In this document: piece by piece, positions 33,770-43,312 of the stretch
Position numbering within the stretch: position 1 is the first letter of the stretch
Layout: each line of letters starts with the position of its first letter
Source: Planctomycetota bacterium
Lineage (GTDB): Bacteria > Planctomycetota > Phycisphaerae > UBA1845 > UTPLA1
Assembly (NCBI GenBank): GCA_016235815.1
Contig: JACRIM010000048.1
Coordinates: 62,001 to 126,000, forward strand
DNA: 64,000 nucleotides
Direction: 5' to 3'
Notes under the pieces: generated by a model
Seen by the model: the letters and a program-made list of their open reading frames with translations, nothing else
What the model was told of the DNA's origin: nothing
The model's database searches: none
Program-made: the position numbers and the translations under genes

Positions 33770-34996
33770 ATGAAGATTCGCACGTTTGCCATGCTGGCCG
33801 CCGTAGCGGCCCTGTTCGCCTCGCCCGCCCTCCGCGCCGGCGAGCCGACCGAAGATGAAATTCTCGACATTGTCAAAGCCGCCGACGATGCCACCAAAGA
33901 AGTCCAGTCCGTCGCCTACGAGGCCGAACTCTTTGGTGAAGGCGCACTGGCTGAACAGACTCCACACATCAAAGGCACGTTCAAGATGAAAAAGCCCAAG
34001 GGCAGCATGTTGAGCGCCCTTTCCGGCGGCGGTTTCCCCCCGATGCGCTGCGAAGGCTCACTCAAGCGACCGGGCGGCGACGAAACGATTACGTTCCGTA
34101 TTGCCACCGATGGCAAGACCGCATACGTCATTGATGACGACAAGAAGACCTTTACCAAGGCCGAGATGCCGGATGCTCAGCAGTTGTTACGGCCAGCGTT
34201 GGCGCTGCGATTCTTCGAGTACGCTCACCCGACACCCTTCTCCGACGAGATCAAGGCCGATTCTCGAAAGTACGAAGGCACGAAGAAAATCGGCGATGAA
34301 GAATGCCATGTCATATACATTACCTACTCAAAGGCTCAGGGCGGCCTGGAAGCCCGCTGGTATTTTTCCAAGAAGGACAGTCTTCCGCGCCGCGTGGATC
34401 GAATCGAGAAACGAGATGACGAAGTCGGTGCCCGCTGCCTTCAAATAACCAAGCTCGAGGTCGACCCCGAATTCAAGAAGAGCACCTTCAAGCTCAAGCA
34501 GCCCGAAGGCTACAAAGAGCGCGAGGTCGAAGGCAACGATGAGCCTGAAGAGCCGCAGCTTCTCGCCGTCGGCAGCAAGGCCCCCGACTTTGAACTCTCC
34601 ACCCCCGACGGCAAGACCGTCAGCCTCAAGGATCTCAAGGGCAATGTCGTCGTCCTCGACTTCTGGGCCACCTGGTGCGGGCCTTGCAAGGTCGCCATGC
34701 CCGGCGTCCAGAAGCTGCACGAGCAGTTCAAGGACAAGCCAGTCAAGATCTTCGGCGTGAACACATGGGAGCGCGGCGGCGACCCGGCGAAGTTCATGAA
34801 GGAAAAGAACTACACCTACGGTCTGCTCCTCAAGGGCGACAAGACCGCCGACAAGTACAAAGTCAGCGGCATCCCCACCTTCTACGTCATCGACCCGAAC
34901 GGCAAGATCGTTCACGCGTCGAGCGGCATGAAGCCCGGCCACGAGAAGGAACTGCAGAAGATCATCGAGAAGGCCATGAAAGACGCCGACGCCTGA
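33770..34996 (+). CDS. Exported fusion of a LolA-like domain and a TlpA/ResA-type thioredoxin
   Basis: A 408-residue protein with GAAGGAG 9 bases before ATG 33770. A signal peptide (about 1-22, ending 'SPALRAG') is followed by a beta-rich domain (about 25-245) resembling outer-membrane lipoprotein-sorting or DUF2092 proteins ('TDGKTAYVIDDDKKTF', 'LEARWYFSKKDSLPRRVD'). The C-terminal thioredoxin-like domain (about 265-405) has 'APDFELSTPDGKTVSLKDL', the redox site 'FWATWCGPCK' and the cis-Pro segment 'VSGIPTFYVID'. It is probably a periplasmic thiol-disulfide reductase. A strong terminator follows. Confidence 0.85.
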   Translation: MKIRTFAMLAAVAALFASPALRAGEPTEDEILDIVKAADDATKEVQSVAYEAELFGEGALAEQTPHIKGTFKMKKPKGSMLSALSGGGFPPMRCEGSLKRPGGDETITFRIATDGKTAYVIDDDKKTFTKAEMPDAQQLLRPALALRFFEYAHPTPFSDEIKADSRKYEGTKKIGDEECHVIYITYSKAQGGLEARWYFSKKDSLPRRVDRIEKRDDEVGARCLQITKLEVDPEFKKSTFKLKQPEGYKEREVEGNDEPEEPQLLAVGSKAPDFELSTPDGKTVSLKDLKGNVVVLDFWATWCGPCKVAMPGVQKLHEQFKDKPVKIFGVNTWERGGDPAKFMKEKNYTYGLLLKGDKTADKYKVSGIPTFYVIDPNGKIVHASSGMKPGHEKELQKIIEKAMKDADA

Positions 34997-35026
34997 TCGT
35001 TTGATTATCAGATAGGAAGATCACCC

Positions 35027-35061
35027 AAGCCCCGGCCGAGAAATCGTCCGGGGCTTTTTTT
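35027..35061. terminator. Terminator between the thioredoxin-fusion gene and recG
   Basis: AAGCCCCGG (35027-35035) pairs with CCGGGGCTT (35048-35056), followed by a T run to 35061. The T run overlaps the recG stop codon (35060-35062). It serves the plus-strand gene; on the minus strand recG ends just before it. Confidence 0.85.
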
Positions 35062-37183
35062 ATCCAATCCCCGCCACCTGCAACATCTCAACATGCCGCG
35101 ACACCAACGCCGCCCGCAGCCCCTCGTGCTCCGCGCGACGCAAACCCGGGTCACCGCGCACGATCTGCCCCGCGTCGCGCTGCGCCAGCCGAAGCAGATC
35201 GGCGTCCTCGATCAAATCCGCCACCCGCAGCTCCGGCAATCCATGCTGCCGAAGACCGAGCATCTCGCCCGGACCGCGAATCCGCAAATCCTCCTCGGCG
35301 ACCTTGAATCCGTCCGTCGTCTTCGCCAGCACCGCCAGACGCTGATGCTCCGCCGCCGCGGGCGTCTCCGTCAGCAGAAAACAATGACTGCGATGCGCCC
35401 CGCGACCGACGCGCCCGCGAAGCTGATGCAACTGCGACAACCCAAACCGCTCGGCGTGTTCGATCACCATGCACGTCGCGTTCGGCACATCAATCCCCAC
35501 CTCGATCACCGTCGTCGCCACCAACACCGCGATCGTCCCCGCCGCGAATTCCCGCATCACCGTCGTCCGCTCTTCACTCTCCATCCGCCCATGCAGCAAA
35601 CCGACCGCGTGCCGCGAAAACACCCGCTGGCTCAGCCGCTTGAATTCCGTCGTCGCCGCCTTCGACTCCGATTTATCCGACTCATCGATCAACGGATACA
35701 CCACATACGCCTGCCGCCCCGCCTCCAATTCGCGGCGCACCGATTCCCACGCCGTCTCATGCCGCCCCGGCCCCATCACCTGCGTCGAGATCGGCGTCCG
35801 CCCCGGCGGCAATTCTTCAATCGTCGTCACATCCAGATCGCCGAAAACCGTCAACGCCAGCGTCCGCGGAATCGGCGTCGCCGTCATCACCAGATAGTGC
35901 GGCGCAGGCCCCTTGCTTCGGATCGTCGCCCGCTGCCTTACGCCGAAGCGATGCTGCTCATCAATCACCACAAGGCCAAGCCGTGCGAACGCCACATCCC
36001 CCTGAAGCAGCGCGTGCGTCCCGACGACAATGTCCATCTCGCCTTGCGATATCGATGCAAGCATTTCCTTCCGCTGCCGCGCCGGCATCCCGCCGACAAG
36101 CAGCCCATGCCGCACACGACTGCCCTCCAGATACGTCGCAATCGCCCGCGCATGTTGCTGCGCCAGCAATTCCGTCGGCGCCATGATCGCCACCTGGTGT
36201 TTATTCGCCACGGCCGTCAGCGCTGCATACAACGCCACCACCGTTTTTCCGCAACCGACATCACCCTGCAACAATCGATGCATCGGCCGCGTCGTCGCCA
36301 GATCCGTCGCAATCTCCTTGACCGCCCGATCCTGACCGGCCGTCAACCGAAATGGAAACCGCCGTCGAATCCTCTGATCGATCTGCGGAGTGCACGGCAT
36401 CGCAGCGGCCGTCTCCAGCGCCGTGCGATTCCGCCGCGCCAGCGTCACGGCGATCCGCATCAACAGCAGCTCGTCATAGGCCAGCCGCTTCCGCGCCGCC
36501 GCCAACTCACGCTCATCCGTCGGCCGATGAATCGCCCCCAGTGCCTGCCGCCTCGGGATAAGCCGACGCTGCCGCGCGAACTCCGGCGGATACCACTCAC
36601 GAACCTGCCCCACCATGCGATCCAGATTCGCCGCGATCAACCGTGCGATCAGCCTGCTCGGCACTTCCATCGTCGCGGGATACACCGGCTCCAGTCTCGG
36701 CGGCAATTTCTCATTCACCGGCTGCGCGTCACTGCCGAGAACCTCAAACCGCGGATTCACCATCTGCGGCAACTGCATGAACTCGGTGATCTTGCCCGTC
36801 GCGCGGATGTGCGTGCCCTGCTCCAGCTTGTCCAGCACATACTGCGCGTTGAACCACGTGAGCGAACATCGGCCCGTGTTATCCACAAGCGTCGCCGTCA
36901 CGCGACTGTTTCGCCGCCCACCCTGCGATCGAATCGCCGCGATGCGCCCGACGACCGTCGCAATCATCCCTTCATCGAGATTTTCGATGGTGCGAAACTC
37001 GTGCCGCTCATGCCGCGCAGGCAGGTAATCCAGCAGATTGCCGACGGTCTTGATGCCCAGTTTGGCGAACTGTTCGGCGCGGCGAGGCCCGACGCCCGGC
37101 AGGAATTGAATGCTGTCCTCCAACAAGACGTCCCGCGGCGCGCCCGCCCGAGTCGTCATGGAAGTGGACGCCGCGCCGCTCAT
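35060..37183 (-). CDS. recG: ATP-dependent DNA helicase RecG
   Basis: RecG remodels stalled replication forks and Holliday junctions. The 707-residue protein has the N-terminal 'FLPGVGPRRAEQFAKLG' helix-hairpin-helix and an OB-fold wedge domain (about 85-170). The superfamily 2 helicase core has 'GDVGCGKTVVAL' (Walker A), 'VIDEQHRFGV' (DExH-type box), 'MTATPIPRTLALT' and 'QLRGRVGRG' (motif VI). ATG 37183 overlaps the TGA of the upstream LysM gene (ATGA), so the two are translationally coupled. A longer frame to 37264 exists but would run through that gene. Confidence 0.95.
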   Translation of the reverse strand: MSGAASTSMTTRAGAPRDVLLEDSIQFLPGVGPRRAEQFAKLGIKTVGNLLDYLPARHERHEFRTIENLDEGMIATVVGRIAAIRSQGGRRNSRVTATLVDNTGRCSLTWFNAQYVLDKLEQGTHIRATGKITEFMQLPQMVNPRFEVLGSDAQPVNEKLPPRLEPVYPATMEVPSRLIARLIAANLDRMVGQVREWYPPEFARQRRLIPRRQALGAIHRPTDERELAAARKRLAYDELLLMRIAVTLARRNRTALETAAAMPCTPQIDQRIRRRFPFRLTAGQDRAVKEIATDLATTRPMHRLLQGDVGCGKTVVALYAALTAVANKHQVAIMAPTELLAQQHARAIATYLEGSRVRHGLLVGGMPARQRKEMLASISQGEMDIVVGTHALLQGDVAFARLGLVVIDEQHRFGVRQRATIRSKGPAPHYLVMTATPIPRTLALTVFGDLDVTTIEELPPGRTPISTQVMGPGRHETAWESVRRELEAGRQAYVVYPLIDESDKSESKAATTEFKRLSQRVFSRHAVGLLHGRMESEERTTVMREFAAGTIAVLVATTVIEVGIDVPNATCMVIEHAERFGLSQLHQLRGRVGRGAHRSHCFLLTETPAAAEHQRLAVLAKTTDGFKVAEEDLRIRGPGEMLGLRQHGLPELRVADLIEDADLLRLAQRDAGQIVRGDPGLRRAEHEGLRAALVSRHVEMLQVAGIG

Positions 37184-37521
37184 GGAATGATCAACTTCAT
37201 GCCGACCGGCAGATCGTTCGGATCGCGAAGTCGGCGCTTGTTGGCAAGCCAGATTCTCCGCCACTGCCCCCGGTCGTTGTAAAACCGCTCCGAGAGCAGC
37301 AGCAACGTCTCACCGGGCTGCACGACGTGAATGCGCCCCGGCATGTTCGCCGAATCCACGAACTCATCCGTCGGCGTCGTCGGTGGCGGCGGCGCAACCA
37401 CCTGCCGAACCGGAGCCGTCGTCGTCGTCTCCTTCACCGGCGGCTCGGTCTTGCTCTCCTCGTTACAACCCCAGAGCAGGCACAACGCGAGAAAGCTGAA
37501 ATGAACTCGGCGAGGCATCAT
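37180..37521 (-). CDS. LysM-domain lipoprotein
   Basis: A 113-residue protein with a signal peptide and lipobox ('LCLLWGC', Cys near residue 19), a Thr/Pro-rich linker and a C-terminal LysM domain (about 63-112). The domain shows 'IHVVQPGETLLLLSERFYND' and ends 'LPVGMKLIIP'. LysM binds the glycan chains of peptidoglycan, so this is probably an envelope protein facing the periplasm. Its stop overlaps the recG start. The pairing with a DNA helicase has no obvious functional meaning and may only reflect shared transcription. Confidence 0.85.
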   Translation of the reverse strand: MMPRRVHFSFLALCLLWGCNEESKTEPPVKETTTTAPVRQVVAPPPPTTPTDEFVDSANMPGRIHVVQPGETLLLLSERFYNDRGQWRRIWLANKRRLRDPNDLPVGMKLIIP

Positions 37522-37694
37522 GGTTAGTTACACAGCAACAAGTCGAGCATTTCCCCCGTGAATACCGGACCCATTCTCCCACCCGCCCCTGCGTTGTCAA
37601 CGCGACCCGCCCGCTCGCCGATGTAGGTACGCAGCCCGGGATCGGTCCGCGCGGAGAATCCGCGCCCATGCCGTCCGGCCGACGGAGTCACCGC

Positions 37695-40037
37695 ATGGCG
37701 CTTCCACTCTACATCATCACGCTTATCCTCAGTTCGTCGCTCCTCTTCTTCGTGCAGCCCATGGTCGGCAAAATGATTCTGCCGCTGCTCGGCGGCACAC
37801 CCGCCGTCTGGAACACCTGCATGGTCTTCTTCCAGGCGTGTCTGCTCGCGGGGTACGCCTACGCCCACGGCAGCGGCGCATGGCTCGGTGCCAGAAAGCA
37901 GGCCTGGCTGCACCTCACGTTGCTCGCTGTCCCGCTACTCGTGTTGCCCATCGGATTCGGCGCCGATGTCTCACCACCCGCCAGCGGCAACCCCGTGCTC
38001 TGGCTCCTCGTGCAACTCACCCTTTGCGCCGGACTTCCATTCTTCGTCGTGTCGGCCAGCGCCCCGCTTCTCCAAAAATGGTTCGCCCAGACCGGCCACC
38101 CGTCGGCGAAAGACCCATACTTCCTCTATGCCGCCAGCAACGTCGGCAGCCTCGGCGCACTCCTCGGCTATCCGCTGCTCGTCGAACCAAACATGGCGCT
38201 CGGCGCTCAGACCACCGCATGGTCGGTCGGCTATGGGCTGCTCGTCGTCGCGTTCATCTGTTGCGCGATCGCCTTGTGGCGGTCCAAGAGCAGCATCGCG
38301 ACACCGGACGCCGCACTTGATTCCTCGCCGCGCGTCTCCATGGGTTGGCCGCGACGCCTGCACTGGATCATCCTCGCCGCCGTGCCGTCGAGCCTCATGC
38401 TCGGCGTCACTACACACGTCACCACCAACGTTGCCGCCGTACCACTCCTCTGGGTCGTGCCGCTGGCGATCTATCTGCTCACATTCATCATGGTCTTCGC
38501 CGCACGCCCACCGATCTCGCATCGCGCCATGGTGCAGTCATTCCCGTTCGTCGTTGTCGTGCTCGGTCTGCTTTTCTTCGCCCCGCCGCAGGAGCTGGGC
38601 TGGTACGTCATCCCGATCCACCTCGGCGCATTCTTCGTGGCTGCGATGGTCTGCCACGGCGAACTAGCCCGCTGCCGACCCGGCACGCAGCACCTCACCG
38701 AATACTACTTGTGGATGTCCTTCGGCGGCGTCCTCGGTGGCCTCTTCAACGCCATCGTCGCCCCGCTCACATTCAACTCCATCGCCGAATACCCACTAGC
38801 CGTCGTCGCTGCCTGCATGTTGATGCCGCGCACCTCCGCGACTCCACCCTCAAGACTCAAGTCTCAGGACTCAAGACTCAGGTCTCAGGTCTCAAGACTC
38901 AGGTCTCAGGTCTCTCTCCTCGACTTCGCCATGCCCCTCGGCGTCGGCCTCATCGCCCTCGCCATCGTCACCGGCCTCAAGATGTCCGCCGTGCCGCTCA
39001 CCTGGCTCTCGCTGATGGCAGTCTTCTTCATCCCCGCGTTCCTCTCCTTCCAGTTCAAGGAGTCGCCCATCCGCTTCGGACTCGCCATCGGTGTCGTTCT
39101 TCTCGTCACCGCGTTCTACGCCGAATCGGGCAGCGGCGATGTGCTCGCCATCGAGCGAAACTTTTTCGGTGTGAAGAAGGTGATGTTCAGCCCCGACGGC
39201 CGCACGCGCCTCCTCGCCCACGGTACCACCAACCACGGATCACAGGCCGTCGACGCTGCGATGCAGGACGAGCCGCTCGCCTATTTCCACCGCCGCGGCC
39301 CGCTCGGCGATGTTTTCAAGACGATCGCCGATGAAGGATCGCGCCGCCCGGTCGGCATCATCGGCCTCGGTGTCGGTTCCATCGCCGCCTACGCCTCACC
39401 GAATCAGCAGTTCACCTATTACGAAATCGACCCCGCAGTCGAAGTCATGGCCCGCAACGAAACATTCTTCACATTCCTTTCGAAGTGTCGCGGCACCGTG
39501 GACGTCGTCCTTGGCGACGGCCGCCTCACCATCGCCCGCGCCCCCGACAAACACTTCGGCCTCATCATCCTCGATGCCTTCAGCTCCGACGCCATCCCGA
39601 CGCACCTGCTCTCGCTCGAAGCCATGAACGTTTATCTCTCCAAGCTCGCCGACGACGGCCTACTCGCCTTCCACATCTCCAACGGCTTCCTGAACCTCGA
39701 ACCCGTCGTCGCCCGCCTCGCCGATCAGGCGCATCTGGCCTGCATCAGCCGATCGGATCGTGGCGTGCGCCGGGATGAACTCGCCGACGGCCAGCTTGCA
39801 GCTCATTACGTGGTCATGTCGCGCATACCCGAGCGGCTCGCTGCGCTGGAGTCGAAACCGCGCTGGCATCGCTGCGAAACGTCGAAGGACGTGCCGGTAT
39901 GGACGGATCAATACTGTGACATCCTCGGCGTCCTGCGCCTGCCGCAGCCTGGCACCGAGCCTGCTCACATGGCGCAGCGACCGCCGCCGCGCGAACCATC
40001 ACGCGAGGACGACAGCGGCGAATTGAAGGTCAGATAA
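37695..40037 (+). CDS. Polytopic membrane protein with spermidine-synthase-like methyltransferase fold
   Basis: A 780-residue protein. About eight or more transmembrane helices occupy residues 1-380 ('LYIITLILSSSLLFFVQPMV', 'TCMVFFQACLLAGYAYAHG'), and a few more follow to about 485. The soluble C-terminal half has the Rossmann SAM-type motif 'VGIIGLGVGSIAAY', 'YYEIDPAVEVMARN', 'VVLGDGRLTIARAP' and 'LIILDAFSSDAIPTHLL', as in spermidine synthases. Fused membrane forms are common in bacteria and their substrate is unknown. A tandem heptamer array encodes residues about 385-406 ('RLKSQDSRLRSQVS'), inserted between membrane segments. Start ATG 37695 begins the hydrophobic N-terminus. Confidence 0.85.
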   Translation: MALPLYIITLILSSSLLFFVQPMVGKMILPLLGGTPAVWNTCMVFFQACLLAGYAYAHGSGAWLGARKQAWLHLTLLAVPLLVLPIGFGADVSPPASGNPVLWLLVQLTLCAGLPFFVVSASAPLLQKWFAQTGHPSAKDPYFLYAASNVGSLGALLGYPLLVEPNMALGAQTTAWSVGYGLLVVAFICCAIALWRSKSSIATPDAALDSSPRVSMGWPRRLHWIILAAVPSSLMLGVTTHVTTNVAAVPLLWVVPLAIYLLTFIMVFAARPPISHRAMVQSFPFVVVVLGLLFFAPPQELGWYVIPIHLGAFFVAAMVCHGELARCRPGTQHLTEYYLWMSFGGVLGGLFNAIVAPLTFNSIAEYPLAVVAACMLMPRTSATPPSRLKSQDSRLRSQVSRLRSQVSLLDFAMPLGVGLIALAIVTGLKMSAVPLTWLSLMAVFFIPAFLSFQFKESPIRFGLAIGVVLLVTAFYAESGSGDVLAIERNFFGVKKVMFSPDGRTRLLAHGTTNHGSQAVDAAMQDEPLAYFHRRGPLGDVFKTIADEGSRRPVGIIGLGVGSIAAYASPNQQFTYYEIDPAVEVMARNETFFTFLSKCRGTVDVVLGDGRLTIARAPDKHFGLIILDAFSSDAIPTHLLSLEAMNVYLSKLADDGLLAFHISNGFLNLEPVVARLADQAHLACISRSDRGVRRDELADGQLAAHYVVMSRIPERLAALESKPRWHRCETSKDVPVWTDQYCDILGVLRLPQPGTEPAHMAQRPPPREPSREDDSGELKVR
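38849..38911 (+). repeat. Heptamer tandem array CTCARRN (9 units) inside a coding region
   Basis: Nine contiguous 7-base units: CTCAAGA, CTCAAGT, CTCAGGA, CTCAAGA, CTCAGGT, CTCAGGT, CTCAAGA, CTCAGGT, CTCAGGT. The total is 63 bases, exactly 21 codons, so the reading frame of the membrane spermidine-synthase-like gene is kept. The same units recur at 48305-48381, 53229-53263 and 53352-53379, always in this orientation. Confidence 0.9.
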
Positions 40038-40127
40038 GCGCGGTCAGGCCGATGGTGGTCACTATGCGACCGAACGACGGCAGTCGCGTCGATCAAAAGA
40101 AACCAGCTTGTGCTCGAATCGGCGCGA

Positions 40128-40160
40128 CGGGACTGCCCGCAGGCGCGGTGGGCAGTCCCG
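40128..40160. terminator. Perfect hairpin between convergent genes
   Basis: CGGGACTGCCC (40128-40138) and GGGCAGTCCCG (40150-40160) form a perfect 11-bp stem with an 11-base loop. It lies between the convergent membrane-synthase gene and the secreted calcium-repeat gene. No T run follows on either strand, so its function as a terminator is inferred from position. Confidence 0.5.
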
Positions 40161-40255
40161 CGCCGGCGGGGCATCAGACATTCCTCATGGTCCGCACAGC
40201 GGATACGGCAACTGAGCTACAGGGGTCTCGAAGCAGATCACATTCCATTTTGGAG

Positions 40256-43200
40256 TTACGGCATGATCAATCCCAACTCTGCGAGTTTGTTGACGTAGGC
40301 TTGGAACTGCTCGCTCGGCGACAGTTCGCAGTCCGGCCCCCAGCATTGGGCGAAGGACCAATCGAAGAGGGCTTCCCAAGCGGCGTCTTGGTTCGGAGCC
40401 TGATTCATCGCCGCCATGTCCGGGCCGACGAAAGATCCGTCGCCATCCATCGAATCATTTGCACCCGCTTCGGTGGAACCCGCTCCCTTACGGTTGGGGC
40501 TCGGATTGCCGTTCGATATGGACATTTCCATTCCGCCTTCGCATTCATCCGGCACGCCGTTTGAGTTGGTGTCCTCGCTGAACTCGGACGCGATGTCGCA
40601 CTCATCGAGGATGCCGTTCTCGTTGCAGTCGAAGCTGCCGTAGGGCGGCGGGAGGGTGAGGTTGCATTCGTCGGGCATCGTGTCGCCGTTGCAATCGTCG
40701 CTGACGAAGGTGTCGCCGTCGGGGTCGGTCGGGTCGATGTCGCAGTCGTCGGGGACGCCGTTGGCGTTGCAGTCGTACTCGCATTCGTCGGGCGTGCCGT
40801 TGAGATTGCAATCGTAGCTCCCTGCGATGCCGTTGCAGGTGTTGCCGCCGCCGCAGAGTACGTCGGCGTCGTCGGGTCGGCCGTTGGCGTTGCAGTCTTT
40901 CTCACATTCGTCGGGGATGCCGTTGCTGTTCACGTCGGTGCTGGTGGATTGCGTGATGTCCCATGCGTCGGGGATTGAGTTGGCGTTGCAGTCGGATTCG
41001 CACTCGTCGGGAATGCTGTTGCCGTTCACGTCGGCGCTCACGAGTCCGTCGCCGTCGGGGTCATTCGTATTGATGTCGCATTCGTCGGGGATGAAGTTGT
41101 TGTTGCATTCTTGGCTCACGCCGTCTGCGATGTCGTTGGCGTCGGGGATTTCGTTGGCGTTGCAGTCGGGAAGGCTGCGCCCCGAAGGCTGGCAAGTGGC
41201 ACCTTGGAGAAGCCTCGATATGAATAAGCGAATATCTCTGGAGTCAACAATGCCGTTAGTATCAAGGTCGCCAGCACAGATTATTTTCGGCGAGGCAACG
41301 GGGATAAGCAAAAGCTGTACAAAAGCCGGTATATCAGTTAAACTTACCATGCCATCGCTATTAATATCACCAGAACAGCATGTTGTTGCTATTGGGATTT
41401 GTGATACATACCAGTCCATATAGGCCCCCGTGGGAACCTTGGGATTGACCTTGAATCCTTCCAGAAATAGCCTAAATCCTTTGTCCTTTATTTCTCCAAC
41501 TGACATGTATGGGTTGGGTGTCCCAATTCCAGTGCACTGGCTTGAGTCGAAATCTATCTTGATTAGGCTTGCATCGTTGACAAAATGCGATTTCATTGTC
41601 GCATGAGATAGAATTCTGGAAAAAACGTACGCACCGAGTTGACTTCCATTGGTCAGTGAAATGCCGGGGATTGGTGGGTTTGCAGGCGCAACGTCCCAAG
41701 TGGCACACGAGTTTGGTATCCTAATCTGGAGAAGCCAGCCAAGTGATGCAAGTACATTGTATTGAATGTTGTCGCACGACCATTGCCAGTATGGTTCTGA
41801 CCCGCATGTCGTCCAAATGTAGTCATTAATGTCAAGCAATGCCGATACAATGATCTCATGATACCCGAGGTGTTGTGAGCAGTCTTTCAGTCCATGACGC
41901 CAGCCGCCGTATTTCACAGTATAGGTTGAGCCACACGCCGCAGAGGCGCACTCAACACTGCACGCAAAATCATCGTTAGGATTATTGCAGAGTTCAAATG
42001 TGGCACAAGACGTGCAAGTTCCAAAGCAACCCGTATTCTGATTATGAAGCAAATTATACAGCCCAACATCGGTTATGGCGGCATCTAGTGCATCGGCGCC
42101 GCATTTCTGCGCCATAAATGCCATCTTTAAGTACATGGCGAACTTATTTCCGCAGTACCTGTTGCATTGTACGTCCTGCTTTAGACCGACGGGTGCGTTG
42201 GGGCATGCGGAGCTATCATACCAGCAAGATGCGCGAAGTGAGTACCAAATTGATCGGATCTCGCCCGCAATGTCTTGACGCCCGGAAACCTTATAATATT
42301 CGTACAGTCCTCGCATGACGGCCATCGGAGTTTGTGGATCGTGGAGGCACGGATCGCCGTCAGGGCAGCACGAATAATAAGTGGTCTCCGTCACATTCGG
42401 AAATCGCTGTCGAAAACTCATTAGTACCGAAACTGCCTGTTTCAGTTTGTTGTCGTAGTTGAAGTAGTCAGACCTACGCTTTACATACTTCAGGAGTGAC
42501 GACCCATAGTACAGATCGTCTCCCCAGGCACGGTATAGATTGTGCCAAATGATCGGTTGAGGTGATTCGCCACAGATGCCAGTGTTGCATTCGTAACATC
42601 CTAGTGTCGGACGGGCTGTGATTGACGCGCTAACCGCGCCCACGGCCGCTTCAATCACATCTGAGTACGATCCCCCTGCGCAGGTGAGTATATTGCCGGT
42701 CCCTGGACAAGCCTGTGCTGCTTGCAAGTTCGGAGAAAGGTACGGTGCAATTATTTCCGCAACACACTCCGAACTTCCAGTCGGCCAAGTCAAACAAGTT
42801 CGTGGCGTGTTTGTCTCGCGGACCAACTTTAGCTTCGCTCCCCAAGGCCACAGAATACCTTGCTGCAAGTCGGCGACCGAATTTGAAGATTCCGAGATTG
42901 CTGAATATACTCCAAAGTCAGAGACAGTCAGGACTTCTCTCGTCGGATCAAAGTGGAAGATGAACGTGTGCCCTGCGGTGAGGGTCCCAACATTCTTCAA
43001 GAACCTCACGAAGAATGCCCTTCCCGCCTTTAATTGACAAATTGTGTCACTACAACAGCCATTTGTTTCACAAGGCTGAAAGCCTAATCCTTGAGGTATC
43101 GAACAGCGATACCACGCATAGGCTGGAATGCCAGGCATGCCTTGACAAGGGATTGTGACTGCTGGACATATTCCTGGGCAAGTTCCCGGCGCAAAACATC

Positions 43201-43312
43201 CTCCCCCAACGGCCTCACATGTGGCAGCCGAACATGGTTGCGCTCTTGCTTTGCTATTAATAACCAAGAGACAAAGGACCGCAATTGCCCACCACTGCAT
43301 TCTGCTGGACAT
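40256..43312 (-). CDS. Large secreted cysteine-rich protein with dockerin-like and calcium-binding repeats
   Basis: A 1018-residue exported protein. A signal peptide (about 1-24, ending 'INSKARA') leads into a Cys-rich region of about 620 residues that I do not recognise. A dockerin-like pair follows ('SGDINSDGMVSLTDIPAFV' and 'AGDLDTNGIVDSRDIRLFI', about 645-700). About ten short Asp/Asn-rich repeats ('DCNANSIPDAWDI', 'DCNGDTMPDECN') run to about 925, and the end is a plain helical tail. The first two thirds (41200-43312) are visibly AT-richer than the repeat-coding third, suggesting a chimeric origin. It is probably an extracellular or cell-surface protein; no catalytic motif is seen. Confidence 0.8.
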   Translation of the reverse strand: MSSRMQWWAIAVLCLLVINSKARAQPCSAATCEAVGGGCFAPGTCPGICPAVTIPCQGMPGIPAYAWYRCSIPQGLGFQPCETNGCCSDTICQLKAGRAFFVRFLKNVGTLTAGHTFIFHFDPTREVLTVSDFGVYSAISESSNSVADLQQGILWPWGAKLKLVRETNTPRTCLTWPTGSSECVAEIIAPYLSPNLQAAQACPGTGNILTCAGGSYSDVIEAAVGAVSASITARPTLGCYECNTGICGESPQPIIWHNLYRAWGDDLYYGSSLLKYVKRRSDYFNYDNKLKQAVSVLMSFRQRFPNVTETTYYSCCPDGDPCLHDPQTPMAVMRGLYEYYKVSGRQDIAGEIRSIWYSLRASCWYDSSACPNAPVGLKQDVQCNRYCGNKFAMYLKMAFMAQKCGADALDAAITDVGLYNLLHNQNTGCFGTCTSCATFELCNNPNDDFACSVECASAACGSTYTVKYGGWRHGLKDCSQHLGYHEIIVSALLDINDYIWTTCGSEPYWQWSCDNIQYNVLASLGWLLQIRIPNSCATWDVAPANPPIPGISLTNGSQLGAYVFSRILSHATMKSHFVNDASLIKIDFDSSQCTGIGTPNPYMSVGEIKDKGFRLFLEGFKVNPKVPTGAYMDWYVSQIPIATTCCSGDINSDGMVSLTDIPAFVQLLLIPVASPKIICAGDLDTNGIVDSRDIRLFISRLLQGATCQPSGRSLPDCNANEIPDANDIADGVSQECNNNFIPDECDINTNDPDGDGLVSADVNGNSIPDECESDCNANSIPDAWDITQSTSTDVNSNGIPDECEKDCNANGRPDDADVLCGGGNTCNGIAGSYDCNLNGTPDECEYDCNANGVPDDCDIDPTDPDGDTFVSDDCNGDTMPDECNLTLPPPYGSFDCNENGILDECDIASEFSEDTNSNGVPDECEGGMEMSISNGNPSPNRKGAGSTEAGANDSMDGDGSFVGPDMAAMNQAPNQDAAWEALFDWSFAQCWGPDCELSPSEQFQAYVNKLAELGLIMP

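Noticed and set aside
35093-37282. A 729-codon plus-strand frame opposite recG, and similar long frames opposite ychF (44931-47021) and pyk (48268-49902)
   Set aside because: They are antisense shadows created by GC-rich codon use; their Arg/His/Pro-rich translations show no domains, while the opposite strand encodes clear recG, ychF and pyk.
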